Below the pieces are notes generated by a model. It saw nothing but the letters and a program-made list of their open reading frames with translations, searched no databases and was not told the DNA's origin. The position numbers and the translations under genes were made by a program. Positions 42,676 to 50,502 of a stretch of DNA of 64,000 bases are shown here, piece by piece. The stretch is from contig OZ241738.1 in assembly GCA_965200925.1 (NCBI GenBank), positions 2,542,001 to 2,606,000 of the forward strand, given 5' to 3'. The stretch is from WTGU01 sp965200925 (GTDB taxonomy: Bacteria; Pseudomonadota; Alphaproteobacteria; UBA828). Each line of letters starts with the position of its first letter. The stretch's first letter is position 1.

Positions 42676-42709
42676 CGGGCGTGCACCGAACAGGCGGGAG
42701 AGCGCGGCC

Positions 42710-43396
42710 CTAAGACTCGTCGCGGCCCTCTGCGGACGCCGCCTCGGCTTCGCCCGCCTGGGCCTCCTCGCCGGCTTCCGCGGCCTCCTGCTCTTCGCCC
42801 TCCTCGCCCTCTTCCTCTTCCTCGACCACCACCGTCGGCGCGGCGATGGTGGCGATGGTGAAGTCGCGGTCGGTGATGGTCGGCGCGACGCCTTCCGGGA
42901 GGTCGATGTCGCTGATGTGGATGCTGTCGCCGATGCCGCGGCCGGAGACGTCCGCCACGATGTGCACGGGGATCGCATCGATCGGGCAGAGGAGCTCGAC
43001 GTCGTGGCGGACCACGTTGAGAACGCCGCCGCGCTTCAGGCCCTCGGATTCGTCCTGACCCTCGAAGCGGACGGCGACCGATACGGCGAGCCTGGCGCCG
43101 GCGACGAAGCGGACGAAATCCATGTGGATCGGCCTATCGGTCACCGGATCCACCTGCATCTCGCGCGGCAGGACGCGGACCGAGTCTCCGTCCACTGCGA
43201 GGTCGTAGAGGCGGGCGAAGAAGCCGCCGCGCTCGAGCTCGCGTTCGAGCGCGGCCCGTTCGAGGGAGACGCAGAGCGGCTCCCCGCCGCCGCCGTAGAC
43301 GATGGCCGGCATTCGCCCCTCGCGCCGAAGCGCGCGCGCGCCGCCTTTGCCGCGCGGTTCGCGCGGCCAAGCGTCGATGGTCTGCGGTTCACTCAT
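42710..43396 (-). CDS. rplY: Large ribosomal subunit protein bL25 (Ctc type)
   Basis: The 228-residue protein is the long Ctc form of L25 that binds 5S rRNA. The N-terminal part has REPRGKGGARALRREGRMPAIVYGGG, and a C-terminal extension follows (VEISDIDLPEGVAPTI region), ending in an acidic, Ala-rich tail. The tail is long and Glu-rich, as in several Alphaproteobacteria. ATG 43,396 follows GAGGAAA. Genes prs and pth flank it on the same strand. Confidence 0.95.
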   Translation of the reverse strand: MSEPQTIDAWPREPRGKGGARALRREGRMPAIVYGGGGEPLCVSLERAALERELERGGFFARLYDLAVDGDSVRVLPREMQVDPVTDRPIHMDFVRFVAGARLAVSVAVRFEGQDESEGLKRGGVLNVVRHDVELLCPIDAIPVHIVADVSGRGIGDSIHISDIDLPEGVAPTITDRDFTIATIAAPTVVVEEEEEGEEGEEQEAAEAGEEAQAGEAEAASAEGRDES

Positions 43397-43429
43397 GGTC
43401 GCGTTTCCTCAGGAGTCGGGTCGTCCACT

Positions 43430-44362
43430 TCAATCGAACAGGCTGGAGACCGAGCTTTCCGAGCTGATGCGGCGGATCGATTCGGCCATCAGCCGGGCGA
43501 TCGACAGGACGCGGATGGTTTCCGATTCGCGCACGGCATCGGTCACCCGGATGCTGTCCGTGACCACCAGGGATTCGAGCGCCGACGACGAGACCCGCGC
43601 CGCCGCGCCGCCGGAAAGCACGGCATGGGAGGCGTAGCCGTGGACCTCGCTCGCGCCCGCGTCCTTGAGGGCGGCGGCCGCGTTGCAGAGCGTACCGGCC
43701 GAATCGACGATGTCATCGACGACGACGCAGCACCGGTCCTCGACGTCGCCGATGACGTTCATCACCTCAGACCGCCCTGCCCGCTCGCGCCGCTTGTCGA
43801 TGATCGAGAGGTCGGCGCCGAAGCGCTTGGCGATCGCCCGCGCCCGCAGGACGCCGCCCACGTCGGGTGAGACGAAGACCAGGGGCCGGCCGTCCAGGGT
43901 CTGCCCGATGTCCTCGGCCATGACCGGCGCGGCGTACAGGTTGTCCACCGGGATGTCGAAGAACCCCTGGATCTGGCCGGCATGCAGGTCGAGGGTGAGG
44001 ACCCGATTGGCGCCGCTCGTCTCGATCAGGTTGGCGACGAGCTTGGCCGAGATCGGCGTCCGGGGCGCGGACTTCCGATCCTGCCGGGCGTAGCCGAAAT
44101 ACGGCATCACCGCCGTCACCCGGTGCGCCGAGGCGCGCTTCAAGGCGTCGAGGCAAACCAGGAGCTCCATCAGGTTGTCGTTGGTCGGCGCCGACGTGGA
44201 TTGAATCAGGAAGACGTCCTCGCCGCGCACGTTTTCGAGGATCTCGACGAACACCTCGGAGTCGGAGAAGCGCCGGATCGAGGTTCGGGTCAGGTCCGTC
44301 TCGAGCGCTGCCGCGATCGCCTCGGCCAGCAGCCGGTTGCTGTTTCCGGCGACGAGCTTCAT
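43430..44362 (-). CDS. prs: Ribose-phosphate pyrophosphokinase
   Basis: The 310-residue enzyme makes PRPP for purine, pyrimidine, histidine and tryptophan synthesis. Motifs: FSDSEVFVEI, the ATP loop YARQDRK, catalytic DLHAGQIQGFFDIP, and the PRPP-binding site VVVDDIVDSAGTL. ATG 44,362 begins MKLVAGNSN, the family start; the frame stays open upstream without similarity. It is the first gene of the leftward prs-rplY-pth-ychF-dienelactone hydrolase-mtnP run. Confidence 0.96.
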   Translation of the reverse strand: MKLVAGNSNRLLAEAIAAALETDLTRTSIRRFSDSEVFVEILENVRGEDVFLIQSTSAPTNDNLMELLVCLDALKRASAHRVTAVMPYFGYARQDRKSAPRTPISAKLVANLIETSGANRVLTLDLHAGQIQGFFDIPVDNLYAAPVMAEDIGQTLDGRPLVFVSPDVGGVLRARAIAKRFGADLSIIDKRRERAGRSEVMNVIGDVEDRCCVVVDDIVDSAGTLCNAAAALKDAGASEVHGYASHAVLSGGAAARVSSSALESLVVTDSIRVTDAVRESETIRVLSIARLMAESIRRISSESSVSSLFD

Positions 44363-44460
44363 CGATGAACGATTCCCCGGAGCGGAAGGCGACGCCCGAA
44401 GCCCCGTCGGCTGCAGGGCAGCGGACTGTATCAACACGCCTGCGCGCCGTCAACGCGCTG

Positions 44461-44468
44461 TCCTCGTT
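44461..44468. repeat. Left 8-bp direct repeat (target-site duplication)
   Basis: TCCTCGTT lies directly outside the left terminal inverted repeat. The same eight bases in the same orientation lie directly outside the right one (49,345-49,352). Confidence 0.85.
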
Positions 44469-44486
44469 GGTCGTGTCTCGGTTTGA
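44469..44486 (+). repeat. Left terminal inverted repeat, 18 bp
   Basis: GGTCGTGTCTCGGTTTGA is the exact reverse complement of 49,327-49,344. After one mismatch the next four bases (ATCC) also match, giving 22 of 23. Confidence 0.88.
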
Positions 44487-44585
44487 AATCCAGCACTTCC
44501 CGCAAGGGGCGTCTCTCGCTACGGCCCTTCGAGCCTGTTCGGGATGGAGGAGAGTGCTTGTTCCCTTGCTCCCCAACCTCTCCCT

Positions 44586-44627
44586 CACCCTGCGTAGCCC
44601 TCCGAACGAGGGCGTATCGAAGGGGTG
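44586..44627. repeat. REP-like imperfect stem-loop
   Basis: CACCC at 44,586-44,590 pairs with GGGTG at 44,623-44,627, and inside it GCCCTC (44,597-44,602) pairs with GAGGGC (44,608-44,613). The surrounding text has the style of extragenic palindromic elements. A search of the genome for further copies would settle it. Confidence 0.45.
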
Positions 44628-44699
44628 CCCGACACGTCCGCCGAGCCACGACGGTGATGCGCCGAAACCCCATCAGGACCCCCGGCTCTACCGGGATGC

Positions 44700-44729
44700 C
44701 CACCCCCGTCCAGGTGCGGCGGGTGGGGT
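44700..44729 (-). terminator. Stem-loop terminator after the autotransporter gene
   Basis: CCCACCC at 44,700-44,706 pairs with GGGTGGG at 44,722-44,728. A competing longer stem joins AGGACCCC (44,676-44,683) to GGGGTCCT (44,726-44,733). Both lie just past the leftward autotransporter stop at 44,738. No T-run follows. Confidence 0.5.
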
Positions 44730-44737
44730 CCTGTCGA

Positions 44738-47700
44738 TCAGAACCGTACGTTCAGGCTCAGCCCGCCGCCGACCTCGTGGCTGTCGCCGCTCGTCCCGTA
44801 GCTCACCCCGCCCTGCACCGTGTACCGGCCGTCGTCCCAGCTGTGCACCCCGTGCAGGCTCAGGCGGAGCCACGTCGCGGAGGCTTCCGACTTCAGTTCC
44901 GTCCCCGACACCATGACCTTGTTGTCGTTCGAGAACTCGTGTTCCACCTCCAGAGAGCCGAACACCCGGTCGTGCGGGCGCCCGGCCAGTTTCATCTCCG
45001 CATCCACGCCCACACGACCCTTCAGGCTTCGCGCGTCTTCCATCGACACACGCAAACCCGCCGCGTCGGTGAAATCGCCCATCGACACCTTCGAATGCAC
45101 CAGACCCGCCCGAGGCGTGAGCACCAGGCCCGCCGGCAGCTGCTCCACGTGCACGCGCCGACCGGCTTCCACCCCCAGCGCATGGCCATAACCCGACACG
45201 TCCTCCTTCAGCACCCCGAGGCGCGACGCGCTGAGGGCGGCCTCGTACTCCGTCACCTCGGCCTGCAGGTCGACGTAGACCGCCTCCCGCATCCACGTGC
45301 CAGACACTCCCATGCCCGTGCCGTGCAGCTTGATGTCTCCGCCCTCGGACACTTTCGCCGTGCCGCGGCGGTGATGCAGGGAGACGCCAAGCAGAGCCTC
45401 TTCACCCAGCGCGCCGGCCAACCCCGCCTGAATGCCGTGGCGGCGATGCCGGTACTTCAGCGCCACCCCCGCTTCCTCCTGCGAGGCCGACGCATCCGCC
45501 TGCCACTTGCCGCGGAACGCCTCCATGCGAGCCCAGCCCGTTCCCTTCGCCGAACGCAGCGCAGCCATCCGCTCCTGGAACCCCGGCAGGTCGTTCAGCC
45601 CCAGCACCACCGACGGCAGCGCCTCGTACACCCGACGTGGCTCATGGTCCGCGAGTTCGGGCTTCAGCAGGATTTCATCGTCTGGTAGGTCGATACCGCC
45701 CGGGAACGCCCGCTGCACGGCCGCGGCCCTCGTCGTCTCCTCCCGCTTTCGTTCGACCACCGCCACGAGCTCGCCCTCGTCCCTCGATACCCCTCCTTCA
45801 ACCTTGCCGTCCCGTCCGACCGTCACCATCCCGCCCCGGCGGAACCGGATGCGCCCCTCGACCGTGCCGCCGACCCGCACCTCGCTGCCCGCAGCGGCCA
45901 CATCGATGTTCCCCGCGACCGTGCTGCCGGACTCCGTCGTGATCTTTGCAGGACGGGCCCCCAGGTCGATGATGTCGCCGGTGATCCTGCCGGCCACGCT
46001 CACCACCAGGTCCCCGGCCGCATTCCGGATGGCCTCGGTCCTGCCGTCGACCTCGACGCCCGTGATCCAGCCGCTGCTGCCCACCGTCACCGTGCCGCCC
46101 TCGTCGAAGCGCACCCGCCCGGCCCTGCCGTCCACCCTCACCGTGCTCGCGGCCAGATGCACGGTGCCCGTCACCGTACCGCCGTCGGAGACGGTGACCG
46201 TATGCTCGCCCGCGCCCAGGCCGAACACGTCCCCGGTGACCATGCCCGCCACGGTGAGGTCCAGATCGCCGGTCTCGCTGCGAAGCGCCTCGATCCCGCC
46301 GTCGACTTCGACGCCCGTGAGCTTGCCGGTGTCGGCTACCGTGACCGTGGCGCCGTTGGTGTAGAGCAGCCGCCCGATGCTGCCCACCACCGTCGGCAAG
46401 CCGGCGGGGTCGTGGACGGTGCCGGTGACCGCGCCGCCTTCCCGCAGGTTCAACGTCAGGGTGCCGCCGCTGGGCGCGCGCAGGTTGCCCGCCACCCGTC
46501 CTGCCACGGTCACGTCCAGGTCGCCGGCCTCGCTGCGCAGCGCCTCGATCCCGCCGTCGACCTCGACGCCCGTGAGGGCGCCGGTCTGTGCCACGGTGAC
46601 CGTGGCGCCGTTGGTGTAGAGGAGGCGCCCGATGCTGCCCACCACCGTCGGCAGGCCGGCGGGGTCGTGGACGGTGCCGGTGACCGCGCCGCCTTCCCGC
46701 AGGTTCAACGTCAGGGCACCGCCGCCCTGGACCTGGACGTCGCCCTCCACCGTCCCGGCCACCGTCGCATGGAGGTCGCCCGCGCCGTCGGAGAGCACAC
46801 CCACGCCCGAGGCCGCGCCGATGCGCCCGGTCTTGCCGACGGTGAGCCGCCCGCCGTCGATCATGTGCACGCCCGCGCCGGTCCCGCCCGTCACCCGTCC
46901 GTCCACGGTCACGCTCTGGGCGCGGAGGTCTCCCCCCCCGGCGCCCGCGCCGCGGACGTAGAGGCCGTTCGCGCCGCCCGTCACGCGCGCGCCCTCGGCC
47001 ACGGACACTGCGATGGCGCCGTTGCGGTCATGCGGGACCGCGTAGAGCGCCTCCACGCCGTTGCCCTCGGCGTCAATGGCGCCGCCCATCACGTCCACCT
47101 GAATGTCGCCGGCGTTGTAGCTCGCCGCGCGCTGCCGCACCCCGTCCTTCCAGTCGTCCGTGTAGGCGGCGCCGGTCAGGGCGGCCAGCGCCGTTTCCAG
47201 TCCGCTGCCCGTCAAGGCGGCTTCCAGTACCGTCCGCTCGGCCGCCGAGAGTCTCTCCTGCTCCGCCAGTGCCTCCTGCTGCTGCTCCGTTCGACTCGCC
47301 GCGGCGATGGCGAGGATCGCCGGGTCGCGGTCGCCCTGACGGATGAAGGTCGCCATCCCGGTGTGGGACAGCGCCACGGCGCGGACGCCGGCGCGGGAAA
47401 GGCCCAGGATCTCCTCGGCCGCCCGGTTCGCCGCCCTGGCGGCGTCCGGCTCGTCGATGCGCTTCCTCAGGAGATTCCGCGCCTCCGCCTTCCAGTCGGC
47501 GTCGTAGGCGGCGGGGAGCGCCGCGAGCGCGGTATCGAGCGCGTTGGAATCCTCCGCCGTGACGGCGTCGAGGACGGCCTGCTCGGCGGCCGACAGCGTC
47601 TCGTCGGCGCCCGCGATCCTGTCTCTGACGAAGGCGTCCATCACCGAGGCGCCGACCGTGACCGTTCCGCTCGAGGCGACGTGGATCATCGACGCGGTCC

Positions 47701-49231
47701 GGGCGGCGTCGTCCGCCGTTTCCGCGCCGGCGCCCATCGTGTGGCCGCTCGACCGGGCGGCCAAGGCGACGACGCCGGCGTACCGCGCCTCCACCGCGCC
47801 CCCGTGCCTGACGACGACGCGCCCCGCCGCGCCCGCGTCGTTCGTCGCCCGCGCCTCCATTCCGGCGGCGAACGGCGCCGCGATCGACGTCTCCGCGCCC
47901 GTCGTCACGCGGACGGAGCCGCGGCCCGCCTGGAGGCCGAGTATCCCCGCCGTGTTCAGCCCCTCCACGGCGATGGCGCGGTCGCCCGCCGCCTCGATGG
48001 CGATCGCCGCCGTGCTGACGGCGTAGCGTATATTGCCGACGACGCCGTAGCTCTCGTCGCCGGTCGTAGAGATGGCGACGTCTTCCAGATCGACGTCGAC
48101 GCTGCCCGTGCCGAGGCTCAGGGCGAAGACGCCGTAGCTCCTGTAGCCCGTCGTGGAGACGGCGACGCCATCCGCGTCGATCGAGAGCGCCGACGCGCTG
48201 GCGTTGCGGTCGATATAGCCGAGGATGCCGTAGGATCTCGCGCCCGTCGTCTTGACCGAGCCGCGCACTATGTCGATGTCGAGCAGCGGCGAGCCCGAGT
48301 TGTTTCTGAGCCAGCCCATGAAGCCGTAGGAGCTCGTGTTCGCCGTCGAGATGACGGCGTCGGTCAGATCGGCGTCGATTCCGGCCAGGCCGTTTTGCGT
48401 GATGAGAACGCCGTGGGCGTTCAGGCCCGTCGTGGAGAGTTCGGCGCCGTCCGTCACGCCGACGGTTATCGCCCCGGTGCCCGTCTGCGAGAACCTGTAC
48501 GCCCTGACGGCGTGCGCGTTCTGGCCCGCCGTCGTGACGGAGCCGCCCGCCACGTTGACCGAGAGCGGCGCCGTGCTCGCAGCGGTGGTGAGCGAGCCGA
48601 AGACGCCGTAGCCTCTGAGGCCCATTGTCGAGACGCGGGTGTTTTTCGTGTCGATGGAGATCGCCGCCCCGACCGCCACCCCGGTGCTGTCGTTGACGGC
48701 GGCGTAGACGCCATAGGAGTCCGCCCCCGCTGTCGTGACGGAGCCGCCCGTCACGTCGATGTCGATGCCGGTTCCGCTCGTGCCCCGGTGCTGGGCAGAG
48801 ACGCCGTTATCGAGCTGGCCCTGCGTGGAGACGTCGACGTTCGTCAGATCGATGTCGATTGCGCCCGCGGCCTCGTGGCGGGCACGGACGCCGAAGGCGT
48901 CCGCCGCCGCGATGGAGCCGCCCGTTACGTCGATGTCGATGTTGCCCGTGCCCGTATGCTCGGCCCAGATGCCTTCGTCGCCGGGGCCCGTCGTCGAGAT
49001 GGCGGGGTTCGCGAGGTCGATGTCGATGTCGGCCGTGCCGGTTTGCGTGCAGCGAATCCAGTCGTTCGCCCCCGGCGTGTTGCTGCACACGGCGGCGGCC
49101 CGCGCCTCCGCCGCGCCGAGGAGCGTGAGGAGCGTTCCCAAGGCGAGCGCGATGCCCGGAGCCCGGGCGCTCATGAGGCGCTCCCTAGCGGCTGCGGGGG
49201 GGGGGGCGAGACGACTGGTCAGGCGTTCCAT
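44738..49231 (-). CDS. Large autotransporter (type V secreted) surface protein
   Basis: The 1497-residue protein has a signal peptide (hydrophobic core GIALALGTLLTLLGAA, cut near ARA-AAV). A long passenger follows, built of short glycine/threonine-rich beta repeats: many units of the form (I/V)STTGxxSYGV(F/Y)A and DIDID(L/V), then longer G-x-V-T-G-T-V units. The C-terminal beta-barrel of about 290 residues starts near GTGWARMEAFRGKW and ends in LSLNVRF with the terminal Phe needed for outer-membrane insertion. The repeats suggest a beta-helix exposed at the cell surface, perhaps for adhesion. Two starts are possible: ATG 49,231 (GGGAGAGG) and ATG 49,174 (TAGGGAG), which gives the cleaner signal peptide. 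A run of 11 C lies between them. Confidence 0.87.
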   Translation of the reverse strand: MERLTSRLAPPPAAARERLMSARAPGIALALGTLLTLLGAAEARAAAVCSNTPGANDWIRCTQTGTADIDIDLANPAISTTGPGDEGIWAEHTGTGNIDIDVTGGSIAAADAFGVRARHEAAGAIDIDLTNVDVSTQGQLDNGVSAQHRGTSGTGIDIDVTGGSVTTAGADSYGVYAAVNDSTGVAVGAAISIDTKNTRVSTMGLRGYGVFGSLTTAASTAPLSVNVAGGSVTTAGQNAHAVRAYRFSQTGTGAITVGVTDGAELSTTGLNAHGVLITQNGLAGIDADLTDAVISTANTSSYGFMGWLRNNSGSPLLDIDIVRGSVKTTGARSYGILGYIDRNASASALSIDADGVAVSTTGYRSYGVFALSLGTGSVDVDLEDVAISTTGDESYGVVGNIRYAVSTAAIAIEAAGDRAIAVEGLNTAGILGLQAGRGSVRVTTGAETSIAAPFAAGMEARATNDAGAAGRVVVRHGGAVEARYAGVVALAARSSGHTMGAGAETADDAARTASMIHVASSGTVTVGASVMDAFVRDRIAGADETLSAAEQAVLDAVTAEDSNALDTALAALPAAYDADWKAEARNLLRKRIDEPDAARAANRAAEEILGLSRAGVRAVALSHTGMATFIRQGDRDPAILAIAAASRTEQQQEALAEQERLSAAERTVLEAALTGSGLETALAALTGAAYTDDWKDGVRQRAASYNAGDIQVDVMGGAIDAEGNGVEALYAVPHDRNGAIAVSVAEGARVTGGANGLYVRGAGAGGGDLRAQSVTVDGRVTGGTGAGVHMIDGGRLTVGKTGRIGAASGVGVLSDGAGDLHATVAGTVEGDVQVQGGGALTLNLREGGAVTGTVHDPAGLPTVVGSIGRLLYTNGATVTVAQTGALTGVEVDGGIEALRSEAGDLDVTVAGRVAGNLRAPSGGTLTLNLREGGAVTGTVHDPAGLPTVVGSIGRLLYTNGATVTVADTGKLTGVEVDGGIEALRSETGDLDLTVAGMVTGDVFGLGAGEHTVTVSDGGTVTGTVHLAASTVRVDGRAGRVRFDEGGTVTVGSSGWITGVEVDGRTEAIRNAAGDLVVSVAGRITGDIIDLGARPAKITTESGSTVAGNIDVAAAGSEVRVGGTVEGRIRFRRGGMVTVGRDGKVEGGVSRDEGELVAVVERKREETTRAAAVQRAFPGGIDLPDDEILLKPELADHEPRRVYEALPSVVLGLNDLPGFQERMAALRSAKGTGWARMEAFRGKWQADASASQEEAGVALKYRHRRHGIQAGLAGALGEEALLGVSLHHRRGTAKVSEGGDIKLHGTGMGVSGTWMREAVYVDLQAEVTEYEAALSASRLGVLKEDVSGYGHALGVEAGRRVHVEQLPAGLVLTPRAGLVHSKVSMGDFTDAAGLRVSMEDARSLKGRVGVDAEMKLAGRPHDRVFGSLEVEHEFSNDNKVMVSGTELKSEASATWLRLSLHGVHSWDDGRYTVQGGVSYGTSGDSHEVGGGLSLNVRF
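46251..46715 (-). repeat. Tandem 255-bp repeat inside the autotransporter passenger
   Basis: Bases 46,251-46,505 are followed by a nearly identical copy beginning at 46,506 and recognisable to about 46,715. Each encodes an 85-residue unit containing LTLNLREGGAVTGTVHDP and VVGSIGRLLYTNGATVTVA. More diverged units lie on both sides. Near-identity at the DNA level implies recent duplication, and the array could change length by recombination. Confidence 0.8.
49196..49206 (-). repeat. Homopolymer of 11 C in the coding strand of the autotransporter
   Basis: Eleven G on the plus strand (C in the coding strand) encode the Pro-Pro-Pro stretch at codons 10-12 if translation starts at 49,231. Tracts of this length slip during replication and commonly switch surface genes in pathogens and commensals. 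Here it lies between two candidate starts, so slippage could remove one form of the protein while leaving the other. Confidence 0.75.
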
Positions 49232-49326
49232 GGCTTCCTCTCCCGAATGAGGCTGCAAAACTATAGACAACCTTCGCGTCCGAAGACAGCAGGCCGGGAA
49301 GCGCCGCGGTGCGCGGCCTCGGGATG

Positions 49327-49344
49327 TCAAACCGAGACACGACC
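49327..49344 (-). repeat. Right terminal inverted repeat, 18 bp
   Basis: TCAAACCGAGACACGACC, exact reverse complement of 44,469-44,486. It lies 95 bases upstream of the first autotransporter start. Confidence 0.88.
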
Positions 49345-49352
49345 TCCTCGTT
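49345..49352. repeat. Right 8-bp direct repeat (target-site duplication)
   Basis: TCCTCGTT immediately outside the right inverted repeat, identical to 44,461-44,468. Confidence 0.85.
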
Positions 49353-49355
49353 CAC

Positions 49356-49545
49356 TACATATGAGACACCGGGTGGACCGTTGGGAACGGCGCGTCAAGC
49401 CGCTTCGCGGCTCCTTCGCTGCGCTCCGGTACTTCGGGTGACCCACCGCTCCCAACGGCTCCGAGGGCAACCATGGCCGTAAGCAGGCTTCCGGCCATGG
49501 AAAGGCCGAATGCCCACAGGCTGAGCCGGCCGTGTCTCACATGTA
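49356..49545. repeat. Second inverted-repeat pair, 190 bp apart end to end
   Basis: TACATATGAGACAC (49,356-49,369) is inverted at 49,532-49,545 with 13 of 14 bases matching. The shared GAGACAC core is also inside the cassette ends. No clear flanking duplication was found. It may be a small non-autonomous element or a relic of earlier insertion at the same spot. Confidence 0.5.
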
Positions 49546-49556
49546 TCCGAACCAGG

Positions 49557-50384
49557 TCACGGCATTACCGCTCCGCGCGCCGCCTGCCGGAGCATCGCGG
49601 CCACTCCCGGCGCGGCGGCGGCGGCCACGTCGTCGGCGAGCGGGCCCCAGGCGCCGCCCAGCCGCCCAGCCGGGACGCTGTCGGTCTGGATGACGGTGCC
49701 GATCCCGGTACCGTCGGGGCGCAGCACCGTCCACGCGATCTCGACGCTCTCGAATGCCCGCCCGCGCCCCTCCGGCGCGCTGTGAACGCTGCCCAGCAGG
49801 AGAAGTGTTTCGTCGCCCAGGGTTTCGGCGAGCGCCACGCCGGCCTCGGCGAGGGACCGCCGCATGGCACGGCTGAGCGCCGGCCCGCCGTCGCCGGGGG
49901 CGCCGTCGACCGACCACAGGACGACAGGCGCCATCGCGCCGGGGGCGGGCGGTTCGAGAACGGCGGCGATTCGCGCGGCGGCGCGTTCGGCAAGGGCAGC
50001 CGCGTCGAGTACCGTCATGTCAGCCCAGGTCACGCGCGGCTTCGGCTCCTCGAGCCGGAGCGTCGTCGCGCCGTCGGGGCCGACCAGGGACCACAGCAGG
50101 GCATGGCCCGCGGCACGCCCCGTCAGCCGGAACCCGGCCCGGTTGGTGAAGCGCGCGCTCGCCGGCACGCCCCGCGCCGCCAGTGCGCGCACGACGCCTT
50201 CCACCAGGGCGACGGAAACCGCCGGCGGCGGCCCCTGGACGGGACGCACGAGGACGCCCGCCCTGACGCCGAGGCGGGAGACGAGACGCTCGGCCTGCGC
50301 CTTTTCGACCGGCTGGAACGGGCGGGGCAAGGCACCGCACGCGGCAAGCGCCATGCACAGCAGCAGAATCCAGGGCAGCCGCAT
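49557..50384 (-). CDS. Predicted outer-envelope lipoprotein of unknown function
   Basis: The 275-residue protein starts with a lipoprotein signal (LPWILLLCMALAACGALP; lipobox LAAC with Cys at residue 16). The rest is Ala/Arg/Val-rich with no recognised domain. It lies downstream of pgeF on the same strand, behind a very small hydrophobic ORF, so it may be translated with the lgt-midA-pgeF run. I do not recognise the family. Confidence 0.78.
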   Translation of the reverse strand: MRLPWILLLCMALAACGALPRPFQPVEKAQAERLVSRLGVRAGVLVRPVQGPPPAVSVALVEGVVRALAARGVPASARFTNRAGFRLTGRAAGHALLWSLVGPDGATTLRLEEPKPRVTWADMTVLDAAALAERAAARIAAVLEPPAPGAMAPVVLWSVDGAPGDGGPALSRAMRRSLAEAGVALAETLGDETLLLLGSVHSAPEGRGRAFESVEIAWTVLRPDGTGIGTVIQTDSVPAGRLGGAWGPLADDVAAAAAPGVAAMLRQAARGAVMP

Positions 50385-50395
50385 CTCCGGCGAAC

Positions 50396-50476
50396 TCAGG
50401 GGCCCGGGCCGGCCAGCACACAGCTCGCGACCAGCCCGACGAACAGAAGGATGGAAAGGATGATCGCGTAAGGCAT
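50396..50476 (-). CDS. Possible 26-residue hydrophobic peptide
   Basis: ATG 50,476 opens a frame encoding MPYAIILSILLFVGLVASCV and a short Ala/Gly/Pro tail. The product would be a single membrane helix. It fits neatly between pgeF and the lipoprotein gene, 11 bases before the latter's start, but has no clear Shine-Dalgarno, so it may not be real. Confidence 0.35.
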   Translation of the reverse strand: MPYAIILSILLFVGLVASCVLAGPGP

Positions 50477-50502
50477 GTCAGGGGACGCTCGGGGAAGGCG
50501 CG

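Larger units (their letters stand above)
44363..44737. other. Intergenic stretch holding the left end of the autotransporter cassette
   Basis: No gene was found. The stretch contains the left target-site repeat (44,461-44,468) and terminal inverted repeat (44,469-44,486), a REP-like stem-loop (44,586-44,627) and a terminator-like hairpin (44,700-44,729). The rest, including a run at 44,490-44,550, has the look of intergenic repeat DNA rather than coding sequence. Confidence 0.6.
44469..49344. mobile_element. Transposase-less mobile cassette carrying an autotransporter gene
   Basis: A 4,876-bp unit is bounded by perfect 18-bp inverted repeats and flanked by a perfect 8-bp direct repeat, the mark of transposition. 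Inside is one complete gene, the large autotransporter, plus its terminator and a REP-like stem-loop. No transposase is present, so the unit would need one supplied elsewhere, as mobile insertion cassettes do. Families making 8-bp duplications include IS1595, IS66 and IS256; the inverted repeat alone does not allow me to choose. Confidence 0.78.
49232..49556. other. Upstream region of the autotransporter and right end of the cassette
   Basis: No convincing gene. It holds the probable autotransporter promoter region, the right inverted repeat (49,327-49,344), the right direct repeat (49,345-49,352), and a second inverted pair (49,356-49,545). A 61-codon GTG-started frame (49,355-49,540, minus strand) exactly spans that second pair but looks like translated repeat DNA. 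Confidence 0.5.

Noticed and set aside
46157..49441. A 1,094-codon open frame on the plus strand opposite the autotransporter
   Set aside because: It arises from the repetitive, GC-biased codons of the real minus-strand gene. It has no start signal, no domains, and ends outside the cassette without similarity to anything.
49355..49540. 61-codon minus-strand ORF with a signal-like N-terminus
   Set aside because: It coincides exactly with the inverted-repeat pair and contains hairpin-rich repeat DNA, so it is more likely translated repeat than a gene.
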